Source: Asanoa sp. WMMD1127
GTDB lineage: Bacteria > Actinomycetota > Actinomycetes > Mycobacteriales > Micromonosporaceae
Length of the DNA: 64,000 bases
Assembly: GCF_029626225.1 (NCBI RefSeq)
Contig: NZ_JARUBP010000001.1
Coordinates: 7,130,001-7,194,000, forward strand
Direction of reading: 5' to 3'
In this document: positions 22,456-30,973 of the stretch, piece after piece
Position numbering within the stretch: the stretch's first letter is position 1
Layout of the letters: every line of letters begins with the position of its first letter
The notes under the pieces: model-generated
Told to the model about the DNA's origin: nothing
Database searches by the model: none
What the model saw: the letters and a program-made list of their open reading frames with translations, nothing else
Program-made: the position numbers and the translations under genes

Positions 22456-24477
22456 TCATCGGCGGCGGGGCACCCAGAACTCGACCTCGGCGCCCTCGCC
22501 GGGTCTACTGTGGATCGTCGTCGTGCCGCCGAGGTCGGTGATGCGGCCGCGCATCGACTGGGCCACGCCGAGCCGGCCCGCGCCGGCCGCCTCGGGCAGC
22601 CGCGCCGGGTCGAAGCCGACGCCGTTGTCGCGCACGGTGACCCGTACGCCGTCGTCCTCGTCCTCGAGTAGCAGCCACGCCCGGGCGTGCGGGCCCGCGT
22701 GGCGGCGGACGTTGTCCAGCGCCGCCTGCACCGCGGCCGTCAGCTCGGCCACGACCTCGGGCGGCAGCACCACCGGCTCCGCCGGCGCGGCGACCTCGAC
22801 CACCGGCGACGCCAACCCGGTCAGCGTCGCCCGCAGGTCCCGGTCCGGGCCGGCAGCGGTCGCGCCCCCGGTGAGCAGCGTCCGCAGCGCCACCTCCTGC
22901 TCCCCCGCCAGCTTCGCGAGCTCCGACCCGCCCGCACCCAACTGCGCGCCCTGCCGCTGCACCAACGCCAGCACCTGCAACACTCCATCGTGGATCGGCC
23001 GGGCCAACCGGTCCCGCTCGGCCGCCGCGGCCTCCTGGCGGATCAGCTCCGCGCGTTTGCGTTCCGCCCAGCGTTCCGCGATGTGGTGGGCGACGCCGAG
23101 GCCGCCGATGGCCGCGGCCGCCGCGAGCAGGAGCACCGCCGAGGTGGTCAGGTGATAGGCGGGGTTGAGGTAGGACGACTGGGGCACGCCGTCGCGCAGG
23201 TAGGTCACCTGGACCGTCTGCAGGCCGCCGGTGGCGAGGACGCCGGTGAGCGGGCCGAGCACGGCCGGGATCGCACCCCGCGGGGCGAGCACCGGCGCGG
23301 CCGCGCCCGCGACCGCCGTGCCGGCCGCCGTGACCAGCACCAGCAGCAGGAGGCCGGGGACGATCCGATGCTGTTCGGCCAGCTTCTCCGGTTGCCCGGT
23401 GGTGGCGGCGTACGCGATGAACAGCGCCGTCGCGGCGGCGGCGGCCAGGGTGGCGGCGAGCGGCACCCGCCACCGGGTGACCGCGGCCAGCGCGCCGATC
23501 GCCGCGCCGGCGAGGGCGGCCAGCCAGCGCGTGGGGCCCGTGTAGGCCAGGGCCGTGAACGCCAGGATCAGCGGCGCCGACATCGCGACCTGGACGGTGG
23601 CGACCGCGAGCGCCGCGGACAGCGACCAGAGGCCCGCCACCGCCGCGAGGACGATGCCGACCGCCAGCGTGATCGCGCCCATCACCGCCACCACGGCCAT
23701 CGGGTGCCGGTAGAGGGACATGAAGCTGACGTCCAGCAACGCGGCCAGGCGCTCGGTGGTCAGCAGGGCGAGCGGTAGCTCCAGGCTGATCGCCAGGCCC
23801 GCCGCCACGACAAGCCGCCAGCGCTGCCAGCCCGGCGGTCCGGCCGCGGCGTCGTCACCCCGCCGGTGCCACACCAGGGCGGCCGCGATCGCGACGAGGC
23901 CCAGGGCGGTCATGACGGCGTGCCAGGTGGCGCGGGACGGAGTGGTGATCAGCCAGCCCGCCCCGACGATCGCGGAGCCGAACAGGCGCGACCCGACGGC
24001 CAGCGCCGCGGCGGCCGCGCCGAGACCCGGCGCCCCGCGGCTGAACAGGCTCTGCGCGCAGGCGAGCACACCCACGAGCGCCAGGGGGTACGCGGTGCGC
24101 AGCGCGACCGACACGCCCAGCGGATAGGACGTCGCGGTGGCCAGGCCGGCGACCTCCACGACGCTGACCAGTCCGGCAGCCGCCAGGAGGTAGGGCCACC
24201 AGCGCAACAGGCACAGTGCGACGACGGTGGCCACCACAGGCGCCGCGGCGTAGAGCCAGCCCACCCCGTGCCAGCCGCCCCCGCCGGCCGGCCCGACGAC
24301 GAACGGCGCCACGGGGCTGTAGGCGGGCGAGGCGGCCACGGTCAGGAGCAGGCAGCCGCCCAGGCCGGCGAGGGCCACCCACCAGAGCCGCGCCTTGTCC
24401 GTCACGGCGTCGATGATGACCGATCCGGCTTCGGCGCGGGGTCCCGGCGGACGGCCGGCGGTGGCGTTGTGCGACAT
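22456..24477 (-). CDS. sensor histidine kinase (MacS/NarX type), orphan
   Basis: 673 residues from ATG 24477. The first ~450 residues contain about twelve hydrophobic segments. The phospho-acceptor His is about residue 496 in RLARPIHDGVLQVL, the HisKA_3-like pattern. The ATPase part shows the N box DNVRRHA (about 589) and the G box DNGVGF (about 618), then RLGVAQSMRGR. It should autophosphorylate and pass phosphate to a NarL-type response regulator. No response regulator is encoded on either side, which is unusual since they normally adjoin. The very large membrane domain suggests sensing of a lipid or membrane state. Confidence 0.85.
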   Translation of the reverse strand: MSHNATAGRPPGPRAEAGSVIIDAVTDKARLWWVALAGLGGCLLLTVAASPAYSPVAPFVVGPAGGGGWHGVGWLYAAAPVVATVVALCLLRWWPYLLAAAGLVSVVEVAGLATATSYPLGVSVALRTAYPLALVGVLACAQSLFSRGAPGLGAAAAALAVGSRLFGSAIVGAGWLITTPSRATWHAVMTALGLVAIAAALVWHRRGDDAAAGPPGWQRWRLVVAAGLAISLELPLALLTTERLAALLDVSFMSLYRHPMAVVAVMGAITLAVGIVLAAVAGLWSLSAALAVATVQVAMSAPLILAFTALAYTGPTRWLAALAGAAIGALAAVTRWRVPLAATLAAAAATALFIAYAATTGQPEKLAEQHRIVPGLLLLVLVTAAGTAVAGAAAPVLAPRGAIPAVLGPLTGVLATGGLQTVQVTYLRDGVPQSSYLNPAYHLTTSAVLLLAAAAAIGGLGVAHHIAERWAERKRAELIRQEAAAAERDRLARPIHDGVLQVLALVQRQGAQLGAGGSELAKLAGEQEVALRTLLTGGATAAGPDRDLRATLTGLASPVVEVAAPAEPVVLPPEVVAELTAAVQAALDNVRRHAGPHARAWLLLEDEDDGVRVTVRDNGVGFDPARLPEAAGAGRLGVAQSMRGRITDLGGTTTIHSRPGEGAEVEFWVPRRR

Positions 24478-24544
24478 GCCGCCAATATCTCGGCCACCGC
24501 GGCCGGCGGGCATGAGTCGACGTACTCACCCGATCGGGCGTACC

Positions 24545-24916
24545 TCAGTTGCGCCGGTCGACGGCGATCGCGTCGACCACGAGCCGCTTCCCGTCGGGCA
24601 GTCGCACGATGGCCGAGGTGCGCGCCGGCGGCGCCGCGGGAAACGTCTCGGCATAAACGGAATTGATCACGTCGAACTGGCTCTCGTCGGTGTAGAGCAC
24701 GGTGGCCTTCACCACGTCGGACGCGTCACCGCCGGCCGCGCGCACGGCCTCGACCAGGTTGTGGAACGCCTGCCGGCATTCGGCTTCGAAGGCGTCCGGA
24801 CACATCTTCGTGGCCGGGTCGACGCCCGCCTGCGCCGAGACGAACACGAGGCCGGCGGCCTTCACGAAAGGGCGGTACGGGCCGAGCGCCGGCGGCACGA
24901 CGACATTGGCGAACAT
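24545..24916 (-). CDS. RidA-family protein
   Basis: 123 residues, the full length of the YjgF/YER057c/UK114 family. Arg99 in PPARTSAIV is the residue that binds the substrate carboxylate in RidA enamine/imine deaminases. VFVSAQAGVDP and ECRQAFHNLVEAVRAAGGD are other family blocks. It probably hydrolyses reactive enamines in the cytoplasm, though it belongs to a divergent subgroup and may act on another substrate. It is divergent from the TauD-like gene, 96 bp away. Confidence 0.85.
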   Translation of the reverse strand: MFANVVVPPALGPYRPFVKAAGLVFVSAQAGVDPATKMCPDAFEAECRQAFHNLVEAVRAAGGDASDVVKATVLYTDESQFDVINSVYAETFPAAPPARTSAIVRLPDGKRLVVDAIAVDRRN

Positions 24917-25012
24917 CTTTCACCCAATTCCTGGACGACGCTGTCGGAACTATAACGAACGCGGGGCGCGCATATCGAAGTACGCTGGGTCGACTTCCTG
25001 GGGAGGACGCGA

Positions 25013-25876
25013 ATGTCCGATGTGGCGATCAGAAGTTGGTCCGCCGCCGAGATCGCCGCGGGCGACTGGACGATCGACCACCGCGACGACGTCGACGGGC
25101 TCGCCGCCGAGATCCGTGACGTGCTGGAGCGGGGGCCCGGTTTCGCGGCCGTCACCGGCGTCCCCGTCGACGATCTCGACACCGCCTGCGCCCGCGCGCT
25201 CGCGATCGTCGGCGTGCTGGGCCGGCCGCTGCCGCAGGGCCCCGAGCGGGCGCCGACGCTCACCTGGCTCATCCGCGACGAGGGCACCTCGCGGTTCGCC
25301 GCCGACGGGGCTTACGAGAAGGGCATCTACACCTCGAAGTCGCACGACGACCTCGACATCCACAACGACGGCGCGATGCGCCCGCACGGCCACGAGGTCG
25401 ACCTGTTCGCGCTGCTCTGCGTCGAGGCGGCGATGGCCGGCGGCGAGAACGTGTTCGTGAGCTCCGGCGCCGTGATCGACGCGCTGCGCGCGGACTTCCC
25501 GAGGGCCTACGAGCGGCTCTGCCAGCCGTTCGCGTTCGAGCGCTCGCATGTCGCGTACGCCGGTCAGGATCTGGTCTCCTGGGCGCCGGTCTTCGACCTC
25601 GCGGCGCCGCGCCCGCGGGTCCGCTGGAACCGGCAGCGCATCGAGATGGCGCCACCGGTCACCGGCGTGCCGCTGACGGCCGACGACGTGTCCGCACTGG
25701 ACGCGATGGACGCGGTGCTGGCGCGGCCCGAGCTGCGGTTCCGGCACACGCTGGCGCGCGGCGAGCTGTTCGTCGTCGACGACGCGCGGATGCTGCACGG
25801 CCGCACGTCCTTTCGCGACGATCCCGCCGCGCCGACCGGCCGCTGCCTGGTGCGCGTCCTGTTGGCCCGGCACTGA
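25013..25876 (+). CDS. TauD/TfdA-like Fe(II)/2-oxoglutarate dioxygenase
   Basis: 287 residues from ATG 25013 with GGGGAGG 7 bases upstream. The iron ligands are His117 and Asp119 (LDIHNDGA) and the distal His262 (MLHGRTSF). Arg277 or Arg281 near the C-terminus would bind 2-oxoglutarate. The fold pattern fits the clavaminate-synthase-like/TauD group, oxidising a small amino-acid-like or acidic substrate, which cannot be named. The next gene, 21 bp downstream, encodes a YheO-type PAS protein. The two may form an operon. Confidence 0.88.
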   Translation: MSDVAIRSWSAAEIAAGDWTIDHRDDVDGLAAEIRDVLERGPGFAAVTGVPVDDLDTACARALAIVGVLGRPLPQGPERAPTLTWLIRDEGTSRFAADGAYEKGIYTSKSHDDLDIHNDGAMRPHGHEVDLFALLCVEAAMAGGENVFVSSGAVIDALRADFPRAYERLCQPFAFERSHVAYAGQDLVSWAPVFDLAAPRPRVRWNRQRIEMAPPVTGVPLTADDVSALDAMDAVLARPELRFRHTLARGELFVVDDARMLHGRTSFRDDPAAPTGRCLVRVLLARH

Positions 25877-25897
25877 CACACCCCTGGGGAGGTCCCG

Positions 25898-26755
25898 ATG
25901 TTCGAGGTGCTCGGCGCCGTGCTCGGCGCCATCGTCGGCGCGCTGGTGACGTTCTTCATCGGCCGGAGCACGTCGCCGCGCGAGGGCCGCCTGACCGGCA
26001 CGCCGCTGGTGAAGATGGCCGACTACCCGGTGCGGGTCGGCGCCGACGACGGGCTGCTGCGCCTCGACCCGGACGCCCTGGCCCGGCTGTGCCGCACGCT
26101 GCTCGAGGACGACAACCCCCGGGCCGCCGTCGACCTGCTCTATCTGGCCCAGCGCAACAAGTCGGCGATCGACCAGTCGCCCGGGCTCGCCGACCTGCTC
26201 GAACGGGTCCGGGCCCGCTACCGCAAGCGGTTCAAGCAGTTGGTCGAGCCGAAGGCGATCACCGAGAACCGGGAGCACCTGCTCAAGCAGTTCTACGAGA
26301 TCACCGAAGGGCTCGGCGAGACGTTCGCCGGGGTGCCGATCGAGTTCGTCCTCCACGACACCCGCGACCCGCTGCACTCGGTCGTCGTCATCAAGAACTC
26401 GATCACCGGCCGCAAGAAGGGCGACCAGGCCTCGACCTTCGGCGAAGACGTGATCATCTCGTACGGGCAGTCGCGCTGGACCGGCACGCAACACTCCTAC
26501 CGGCTGCGCCACCCGTCCGGCCGCGAGATCAAGGCGACGACCATCCCGCTGGAGGACAAGGACCTGGGCCTGATCGCCTTCCTGTGCATCAACATCGACA
26601 TCGAGCGGCTCTCACCGGACTCGCCGGAGCTGCCGCGACTGGCGGGCCGGCTGGTCGACACACCGGGCGGCTGGGGCGCCCAGGTCTTCCACATCGACGA
26701 GGTCGCCGCGGCCGCGGGCCGCGTCCCCACCGCCCGCACCACCGACGAGGACTGA
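25898..26755 (+). CDS. membrane-anchored YheO-like PAS protein
   Basis: 285 residues. One N-terminal membrane segment (about 4-22, VLGAVLGAIVGALVTFFIG) precedes a helical region. A domain at about 125-235 then closely follows the YheO-like PAS pattern (ITEGLGETFAGVPIEFVLHD, RDPLHSVVVIKNSITGRKKG, IAFLCINIDIE). In DadR/YheO regulators that domain precedes a helix-turn-helix; here no DNA-binding domain follows. The protein ends in about 50 residues without known fold. A membrane-side ligand sensor is plausible. The start has GGGGAGG upstream. Confidence 0.75.
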   Translation: MFEVLGAVLGAIVGALVTFFIGRSTSPREGRLTGTPLVKMADYPVRVGADDGLLRLDPDALARLCRTLLEDDNPRAAVDLLYLAQRNKSAIDQSPGLADLLERVRARYRKRFKQLVEPKAITENREHLLKQFYEITEGLGETFAGVPIEFVLHDTRDPLHSVVVIKNSITGRKKGDQASTFGEDVIISYGQSRWTGTQHSYRLRHPSGREIKATTIPLEDKDLGLIAFLCINIDIERLSPDSPELPRLAGRLVDTPGGWGAQVFHIDEVAAAAGRVPTARTTDED

Positions 26756-26766
26756 CGCGAACCGTC

Positions 26767-26795
26767 TTGTCCGTCGATCGATGTGAAGCTATCTT
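26767..26795 (+). promoter_or_regulatory. promoter of small secreted protein gene
   Basis: TTGTCC (26767-26772), 17-bp spacer, TATCTT (26790-26795). Transcription would start near 26802, leaving a ~45-base leader with GGGGAGG before ATG 26848. Confidence 0.6.
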
Positions 26796-26847
26796 TCAGG
26801 GAGGTCGGGAAGTAGGAAACTTCTCGCCCAACCACGGGGAGGCGCTC

Positions 26848-27246
26848 ATGCGATCGATCAAGCGGATGGCTGTCGTCGGTGCGATGGTGGCGGGTGTGCT
26901 GGTGGGTGGAGGCGGCGCGGCCGGCGCTGCTCCCGCGCGTGCCGCCGACTGCGCCCTGACCATGGGCAACGTCGGCTACAGCGCGAACATGCTCTACGTC
27001 AGCGGGTGGCTCTCCGGTGACTGCCGCGGGCAGGTCGGGGTCGACCTGCAGCTCGCGTCGTCGGCCGCGGGACCGTTCACCACCGTCGAGTCGTCGGTGA
27101 CCTACCCGCTCACCCCGGACGCGCAGGGCGGCACCGCCTGGTTCACCGACGCCTACCAGACCTACGGCTGCGCCTTCTACTTCCGCGGCGTCGGCACCTA
27201 CGGCGACCTCACCGCGGTCTCGCCCACTCCGCGACGTCCCTGCTGA
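26848..27246 (+). CDS. small secreted protein, unknown
   Basis: 132 residues from ATG 26848 (GGGGAGG 7 bases upstream). The signal peptide is MRSIKRMAVVGAMVAGVLVG, ending near PARA at residue 31. The mature part is about 100 residues, beta-rich, with four cysteines (DCALTMG, GDCRGQ, YGCAFYF, RRPC) that could form two disulfides. No family is recognised. A good sigma-A-like promoter stands in front. The stop adjoins a convergent 35-residue membrane-protein gene. Confidence 0.75.
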   Translation: MRSIKRMAVVGAMVAGVLVGGGGAAGAAPARAADCALTMGNVGYSANMLYVSGWLSGDCRGQVGVDLQLASSAAGPFTTVESSVTYPLTPDAQGGTAWFTDAYQTYGCAFYFRGVGTYGDLTAVSPTPRRPC

Positions 27247-27354
27247 CTAGCGCCTCCCGCGGAGAAACAGCAGCGCGACCGCGGCGATGACCGCCGTCGT
27301 GCCGAGGCAGCAGAACGCGAGCACCGCGAGATGCCACGGCTTCAACGCCCCCAT
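27247..27354 (-). CDS. 35-residue single-span membrane protein
   Basis: ATG 27354 to TAG 27247 gives 35 residues. MGALKPWHLAVLAFCC is followed by a membrane segment (LAVLAFCCLGTTAVIAAVAL) and a basic end LRGRR. AGGGA lies 8 bases upstream of the start. Third codon positions are nearly all G or C. The MGALKPWH opening is also seen at the N-terminus of TatA proteins of this bacterial group, but the amphipathic helix of TatA is missing. I regard it as a real but uncharacterised miniprotein. Confidence 0.65.
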   Translation of the reverse strand: MGALKPWHLAVLAFCCLGTTAVIAAVALLFLRGRR

Positions 27355-27426
27355 GTGTCCGTCCCTCGCGTCGGCGAAGCACTACCAACGGACGGTACCG
27401 CGTCGCGCGCCAGCCGTTCGAGGGCG

Positions 27427-28386
27427 TCAGCGGCGGGCCGTGCTGAACCGGCGTTGGTACGCGGCCGGGCTGATCGCGAGCTTGCGGGCGAAGACCCGGC
27501 GCATGCTCTCGTAGCTCGGGAACCCGGCCAGGCTCGCGGCCTGGGTCGCGGTGTGTCCCTGGTCCAGCAGCGCCCGGGCCAGGTCGAACCGGATGCCCTC
27601 CACGTAGCGGGCCGGGGTCGTGGCCAGTTCCTCGTGGAACAGCCGGGTGAGCTGGCGGGTGCTGACGTTGAGGTGTTTCGCGAGCTCACCGAGCGAATAG
27701 GTCCCGCCCGGTTCGGCCGTGACCAGGTCGGTGATCTCGCGCAGCGCCGGCGAGCGGGGCGGCGGGCCCTCCAGCGGCGCCGAGAACTGCGACTGGCCGC
27801 CCGCCCGCTGCATGTAGACCACCAGGGCGCGGGCGACGTGCCTGGCCACGTCGGGTCCGTGGTCGTCCTCGACCAGGGCGAGCGCCAGGTCGATACCGGC
27901 CGTCACACCCGCCGAGGTGTACGTGTCGCCGTCGCGCACGTAGATCGCGTCGGAGTCGACCTCGCAGGTCGGACACCGGAGGGCGAGCTCGTGCGCGACC
28001 TGCCAGTGGGTGGTGGCGCGCCGGCCGTCGAGCAGGCCCGCGGCGGCGAGCACGAACGCCCCCGTGCAGACCGACGCGACCCGGGCGGCCGCGGCGGCCG
28101 GGATCCGGGCGGCGTCGGCCAGCCCGGCGGGCACCCGGGCGCGCGGGTAGCGGTCGGATCCGGCCACCATGAACGTGTCGTACGCCGGTTCGGGCGCGAC
28201 CGGGCCGTCGACGCCGACGCGTATCCCGCTGTCGGACGTCACGTCGGCCCCGTCCGGCGACAGCAGCACGATCCGGTAGTCGGCGCCGAACCGGTTCGCC
28301 TCCTTGAACACCTCGGCCGGGCCGGCCACGTCGAGCAGGGTCACTCCGTCGTAGACGAGGAAAGCGACGTGCTGCGGGCCGGGCAC
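27427..28386 (-). CDS. GlxA-family AraC-type transcriptional regulator
   Basis: 319 residues. The N-terminal ~190 residues are a DJ-1/PfpI-like domain (HVAFLVYDGVTLLDVAGPAEVF, VASVCTGAFVLAAAGLLDGR with the Cys of the nucleophile-elbow position). The C-terminal ~100 residues hold the two helix-turn-helix motifs of AraC proteins (YSLGELAKHLNVSTRQLTRL and ATQAASLAGFPSYESMRRVF). It is divergent from the HD-domain gene at 28496 and probably controls it and the following oxidoreductase gene. Confidence 0.92.
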   Translation of the reverse strand: MPGPQHVAFLVYDGVTLLDVAGPAEVFKEANRFGADYRIVLLSPDGADVTSDSGIRVGVDGPVAPEPAYDTFMVAGSDRYPRARVPAGLADAARIPAAAAARVASVCTGAFVLAAAGLLDGRRATTHWQVAHELALRCPTCEVDSDAIYVRDGDTYTSAGVTAGIDLALALVEDDHGPDVARHVARALVVYMQRAGGQSQFSAPLEGPPPRSPALREITDLVTAEPGGTYSLGELAKHLNVSTRQLTRLFHEELATTPARYVEGIRFDLARALLDQGHTATQAASLAGFPSYESMRRVFARKLAISPAAYQRRFSTARR

Positions 28387-28495
28387 GGTTCATTGGTAAC
28401 ACACCGTCACGGCGGGCGGCGCGGTGTCCGGATACGAGGGATTCCTGGCCGGATGAGGGCGGCGGCGCGGGCCGGCCGATGGGCAGCATGGGGTC

Positions 28496-29134
28496 ATGCC
28501 AGAGGTCATCGCGGGACTGGAGATACCCGGGACGGCGGCGGTCGCCGAGGCGACCACGCTGATCCAGGAGACGACCAGCCCGCTGTTCTACAACCATTCG
28601 CGCCGGGTTTTCCTGTTCGCCTCGACGCACGCCGAGCGGCTCGGCGTGAAACCGGACCCGGAGTTGCTCTACCTCTCGGCGATCTTCCACGACGCCGGCC
28701 TGCTGACCCCGTTCTCCGAGGTCGAGCAGCGCTTCGAGGTCGACGGGGCCGACCACGCCCGGAAGTTCCTCCTCGACCACGGCTTCGCGGGCGCCGACGC
28801 CGACACCGTGTGGGCGGCGATCGCGTTGCACACCACGCCCGGCATCCCGGACCGGATGGCGCCGGAGATCGCGATGACGCAGCTCGGCGTACTCACCGAT
28901 GTGCTCGGTTTCGGTCTGGACCTCCTCGACCGCGACCGGGTGGACGAGATCCTCGCCGCCCATCCGCGCGGGGACTTCAAGAACGGGTTCCTGCGCGCGA
29001 CCGTCGCGGGGCTCAGGAACCGCCCGGAGACCGCCAACGGCACCGTCAACGCCGACGTGCTCGCGCACTTCCTGCCCGATTTCCAGCGCGTGACCACGGT
29101 CGAGCGCATCCTCGACGCCCCCTGGAGCAGTTGA
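28496..29134 (+). CDS. HD-domain hydrolase
   Basis: 212 residues with the metal-binding pattern H...HD...H: His34 (FYNHSRRVFLFA), His65-Asp66 (IFHDAGLL) and a later His in IALHTTPG. This is the HD phosphohydrolase/cyanamide-hydratase-like fold. The substrate is not defined. It lies 6 bp before the oxidoreductase gene and divergent from the GlxA-type regulator, so these three probably form one regulatory unit. Confidence 0.85.
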   Translation: MPEVIAGLEIPGTAAVAEATTLIQETTSPLFYNHSRRVFLFASTHAERLGVKPDPELLYLSAIFHDAGLLTPFSEVEQRFEVDGADHARKFLLDHGFAGADADTVWAAIALHTTPGIPDRMAPEIAMTQLGVLTDVLGFGLDLLDRDRVDEILAAHPRGDFKNGFLRATVAGLRNRPETANGTVNADVLAHFLPDFQRVTTVERILDAPWSS

Positions 29135-29140
29135 CCAACC

Positions 29141-30064
29141 ATGAGAGCGATCACCGTACGAGACCGCGACGCCGGCGTGTCCGGCCTCACCCTGACCGAC
29201 ATGCCGTACCCCCATGCCGCGGAGAACGACGTCATCGTGCGCGTCGACGCCGCCGGCTTCACCCGTGGCGAGCTCGAGTGGCCGGCCACGTGGACGGACC
29301 GCGCCGGCCGCGACCGGACGCCCAGCATCCCCGGGCACGAGCTGTCCGGGACGGTCGTCGAGCTCGGCTACGGCACCACCGGGCTGACGGTCGGCCAGCG
29401 GGTCTTCGGGCTGGCGGACTGGGCCCGCGACGGGTCGTTGGCCGAGTACGCGGCCGTGGAGGCCCGCAACCTCGCGCCGCTGCCGGCCGACATCGACTCC
29501 ACCGTCGCCGCCGCGCTGCCGATCTCCGGACTGACGGCGTGGCAGGGCCTGTTCGACCACGCGCGCCTGGTGGCCGGCCAGACGGTGCTGATCCACGGCG
29601 CGGCCGGCGGCGTCGGCTCGATCGCCGTCCAGCTCGCCCGCGAGGTCGGCGCCCGGGTGGTCGCCACCGGCCGGGCCGGCGACCGCGACACCGCCCTGGA
29701 CCTCGGCGCGCAGGCGTTCCTCGACCTGACGGCCGGCGACCTGGACCGGGCGGACGAGGTCGACGTGGTCTTCGACGTCATCGGCGGCGACATCCTCGAG
29801 CGGTCGACCGAGCTGGTCCGCCCGGGCGGCACGGTCGTCAGCATCGCGATGGCGCCGACCGCGCGGCCCAAGGACGGGCGGGCCGTGTTCTTCGTGGTCG
29901 AACCCGATCGGGCTGCGCTGACCGAGCTGGCGGCGCGGGTCCGGACGGGGCGGCTGCGGGTGATGGTCGGCGCGGTGCGGCCCCTGTCGGAGGCGGTCGC
30001 GGCGTTCACCCCGGAGCGGCGTACGCACGGCCGCACGATCATCCAGGTCCGCGAGCCGGACTGA
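29141..30064 (+). CDS. NADP-dependent quinone oxidoreductase-type enzyme (MDR family)
   Basis: 307 residues of the medium-chain dehydrogenase family without catalytic zinc ligands. The GroES-like N-terminal part is DVIVRVDAAGFTRGELEWP, and the nucleotide-binding fold is LIHGAAGGVGSIAVQLAREVG with GxxGxxG-type spacing. It is the zeta-crystallin/quinone oxidoreductase subgroup, reducing quinones or enones with NADPH. The start ATG is 6 bases after the HD gene, so it is co-transcribed. Confidence 0.88.
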   Translation: MRAITVRDRDAGVSGLTLTDMPYPHAAENDVIVRVDAAGFTRGELEWPATWTDRAGRDRTPSIPGHELSGTVVELGYGTTGLTVGQRVFGLADWARDGSLAEYAAVEARNLAPLPADIDSTVAAALPISGLTAWQGLFDHARLVAGQTVLIHGAAGGVGSIAVQLAREVGARVVATGRAGDRDTALDLGAQAFLDLTAGDLDRADEVDVVFDVIGGDILERSTELVRPGGTVVSIAMAPTARPKDGRAVFFVVEPDRAALTELAARVRTGRLRVMVGAVRPLSEAVAAFTPERRTHGRTIIQVREPD

Positions 30065-30122
30065 GCATCGACCTCGCGCGCGGGACAGCGGGACGGCGAC
30101 CCGCGATGATCTACTGTCGCGC

Positions 30123-30893
30123 ATGTTCGTGCGTCGTCGTCTCGTCCCGCTCGCGCTCGGCCTCGTCGGTGTGCTGGGCGCCGGCTGCACGGGCGCTCCC
30201 GCACCACCGGCCGCGACGGCACGGTCGAGCGCCGCCGCGCCGTCTCCCACGGCCGACGCCGACGCCGCCCGCGAGGAGCTGATCACGGCACTGGAGCGGT
30301 CGGCCGCGGTGCCGCACACGTACGCCGTCCGCGCTGATCTGCCCGAAGGGCAGCGGGTCAAGGGGACGGGCGCCATCGACCTGAAGCGGAAGCGTTTCCA
30401 GACCGCGGTGACGATGACCGGCGGCAAATATCCCGGTGCCGGCAACCGGATCGTGCTGGGCACCGACTCCTACCAGCGGGAGTCCAGTAAGGACAGTTGG
30501 GTGCACCTGTACCTCGAGCGGGTCCGGGCCGACGACACCCTGGTGGGCTTCGACTGGACGGATCCGACCGGCTTGAAGGCGTTCACCAAGGCGATCGGGC
30601 GGGTGGAGCGGACCGGTCCGCACACCTACACGGGCCGGGTCGACCCCACCGCGAGCTACGGGGAGCCGTTCCTGCCGGTCGGCGCGCCGGCCCTGTGGTC
30701 CATCGGCCTCGACATGTCGCCGTTCACGGTCACCACCGATGCCAAGGGCTGGGTCACCTCGATCGAGGTGACGCTGACCCCTCGGGACAGCAAGAGGTTG
30801 ACGATGTCGACATCCATGAGCGGCCACGGGAAACCCTTGGCCGTCCGGAAACCGGCGCGGTTCGCCGAGGCCGCGGAGTTCTACTACGACTAG
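30123..30893 (+). CDS. lipoprotein, LppX/LprG-like
   Basis: 256 residues. The signal peptide ends in the lipobox LGAGC. The mature part begins with a Pro/Ala/Ser linker and then a single beta-sheet domain (YAVRADLPEGQRVKGTGAIDL, TYTGRVDPTAS, VTTDAKGWVTSIEVTLTPRD). The pattern resembles actinobacterial LppX/LprAFG-type lipid-binding lipoproteins, though without clear motif identity. It is expected on the outer membrane face. A TACTGT box stands 5 bases before the ATG, so the message may be leaderless. Confidence 0.75.
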   Translation: MFVRRRLVPLALGLVGVLGAGCTGAPAPPAATARSSAAAPSPTADADAAREELITALERSAAVPHTYAVRADLPEGQRVKGTGAIDLKRKRFQTAVTMTGGKYPGAGNRIVLGTDSYQRESSKDSWVHLYLERVRADDTLVGFDWTDPTGLKAFTKAIGRVERTGPHTYTGRVDPTASYGEPFLPVGAPALWSIGLDMSPFTVTTDAKGWVTSIEVTLTPRDSKRLTMSTSMSGHGKPLAVRKPARFAEAAEFYYD

Positions 30894-30973
30894 CTTCCGG
30901 GTCCCCGGCGGCTCCGCGCTGGCGTTAACATCGTCGATGAGTGCGGGCCCCGATCGACCGCAGGAGCAAGCCG

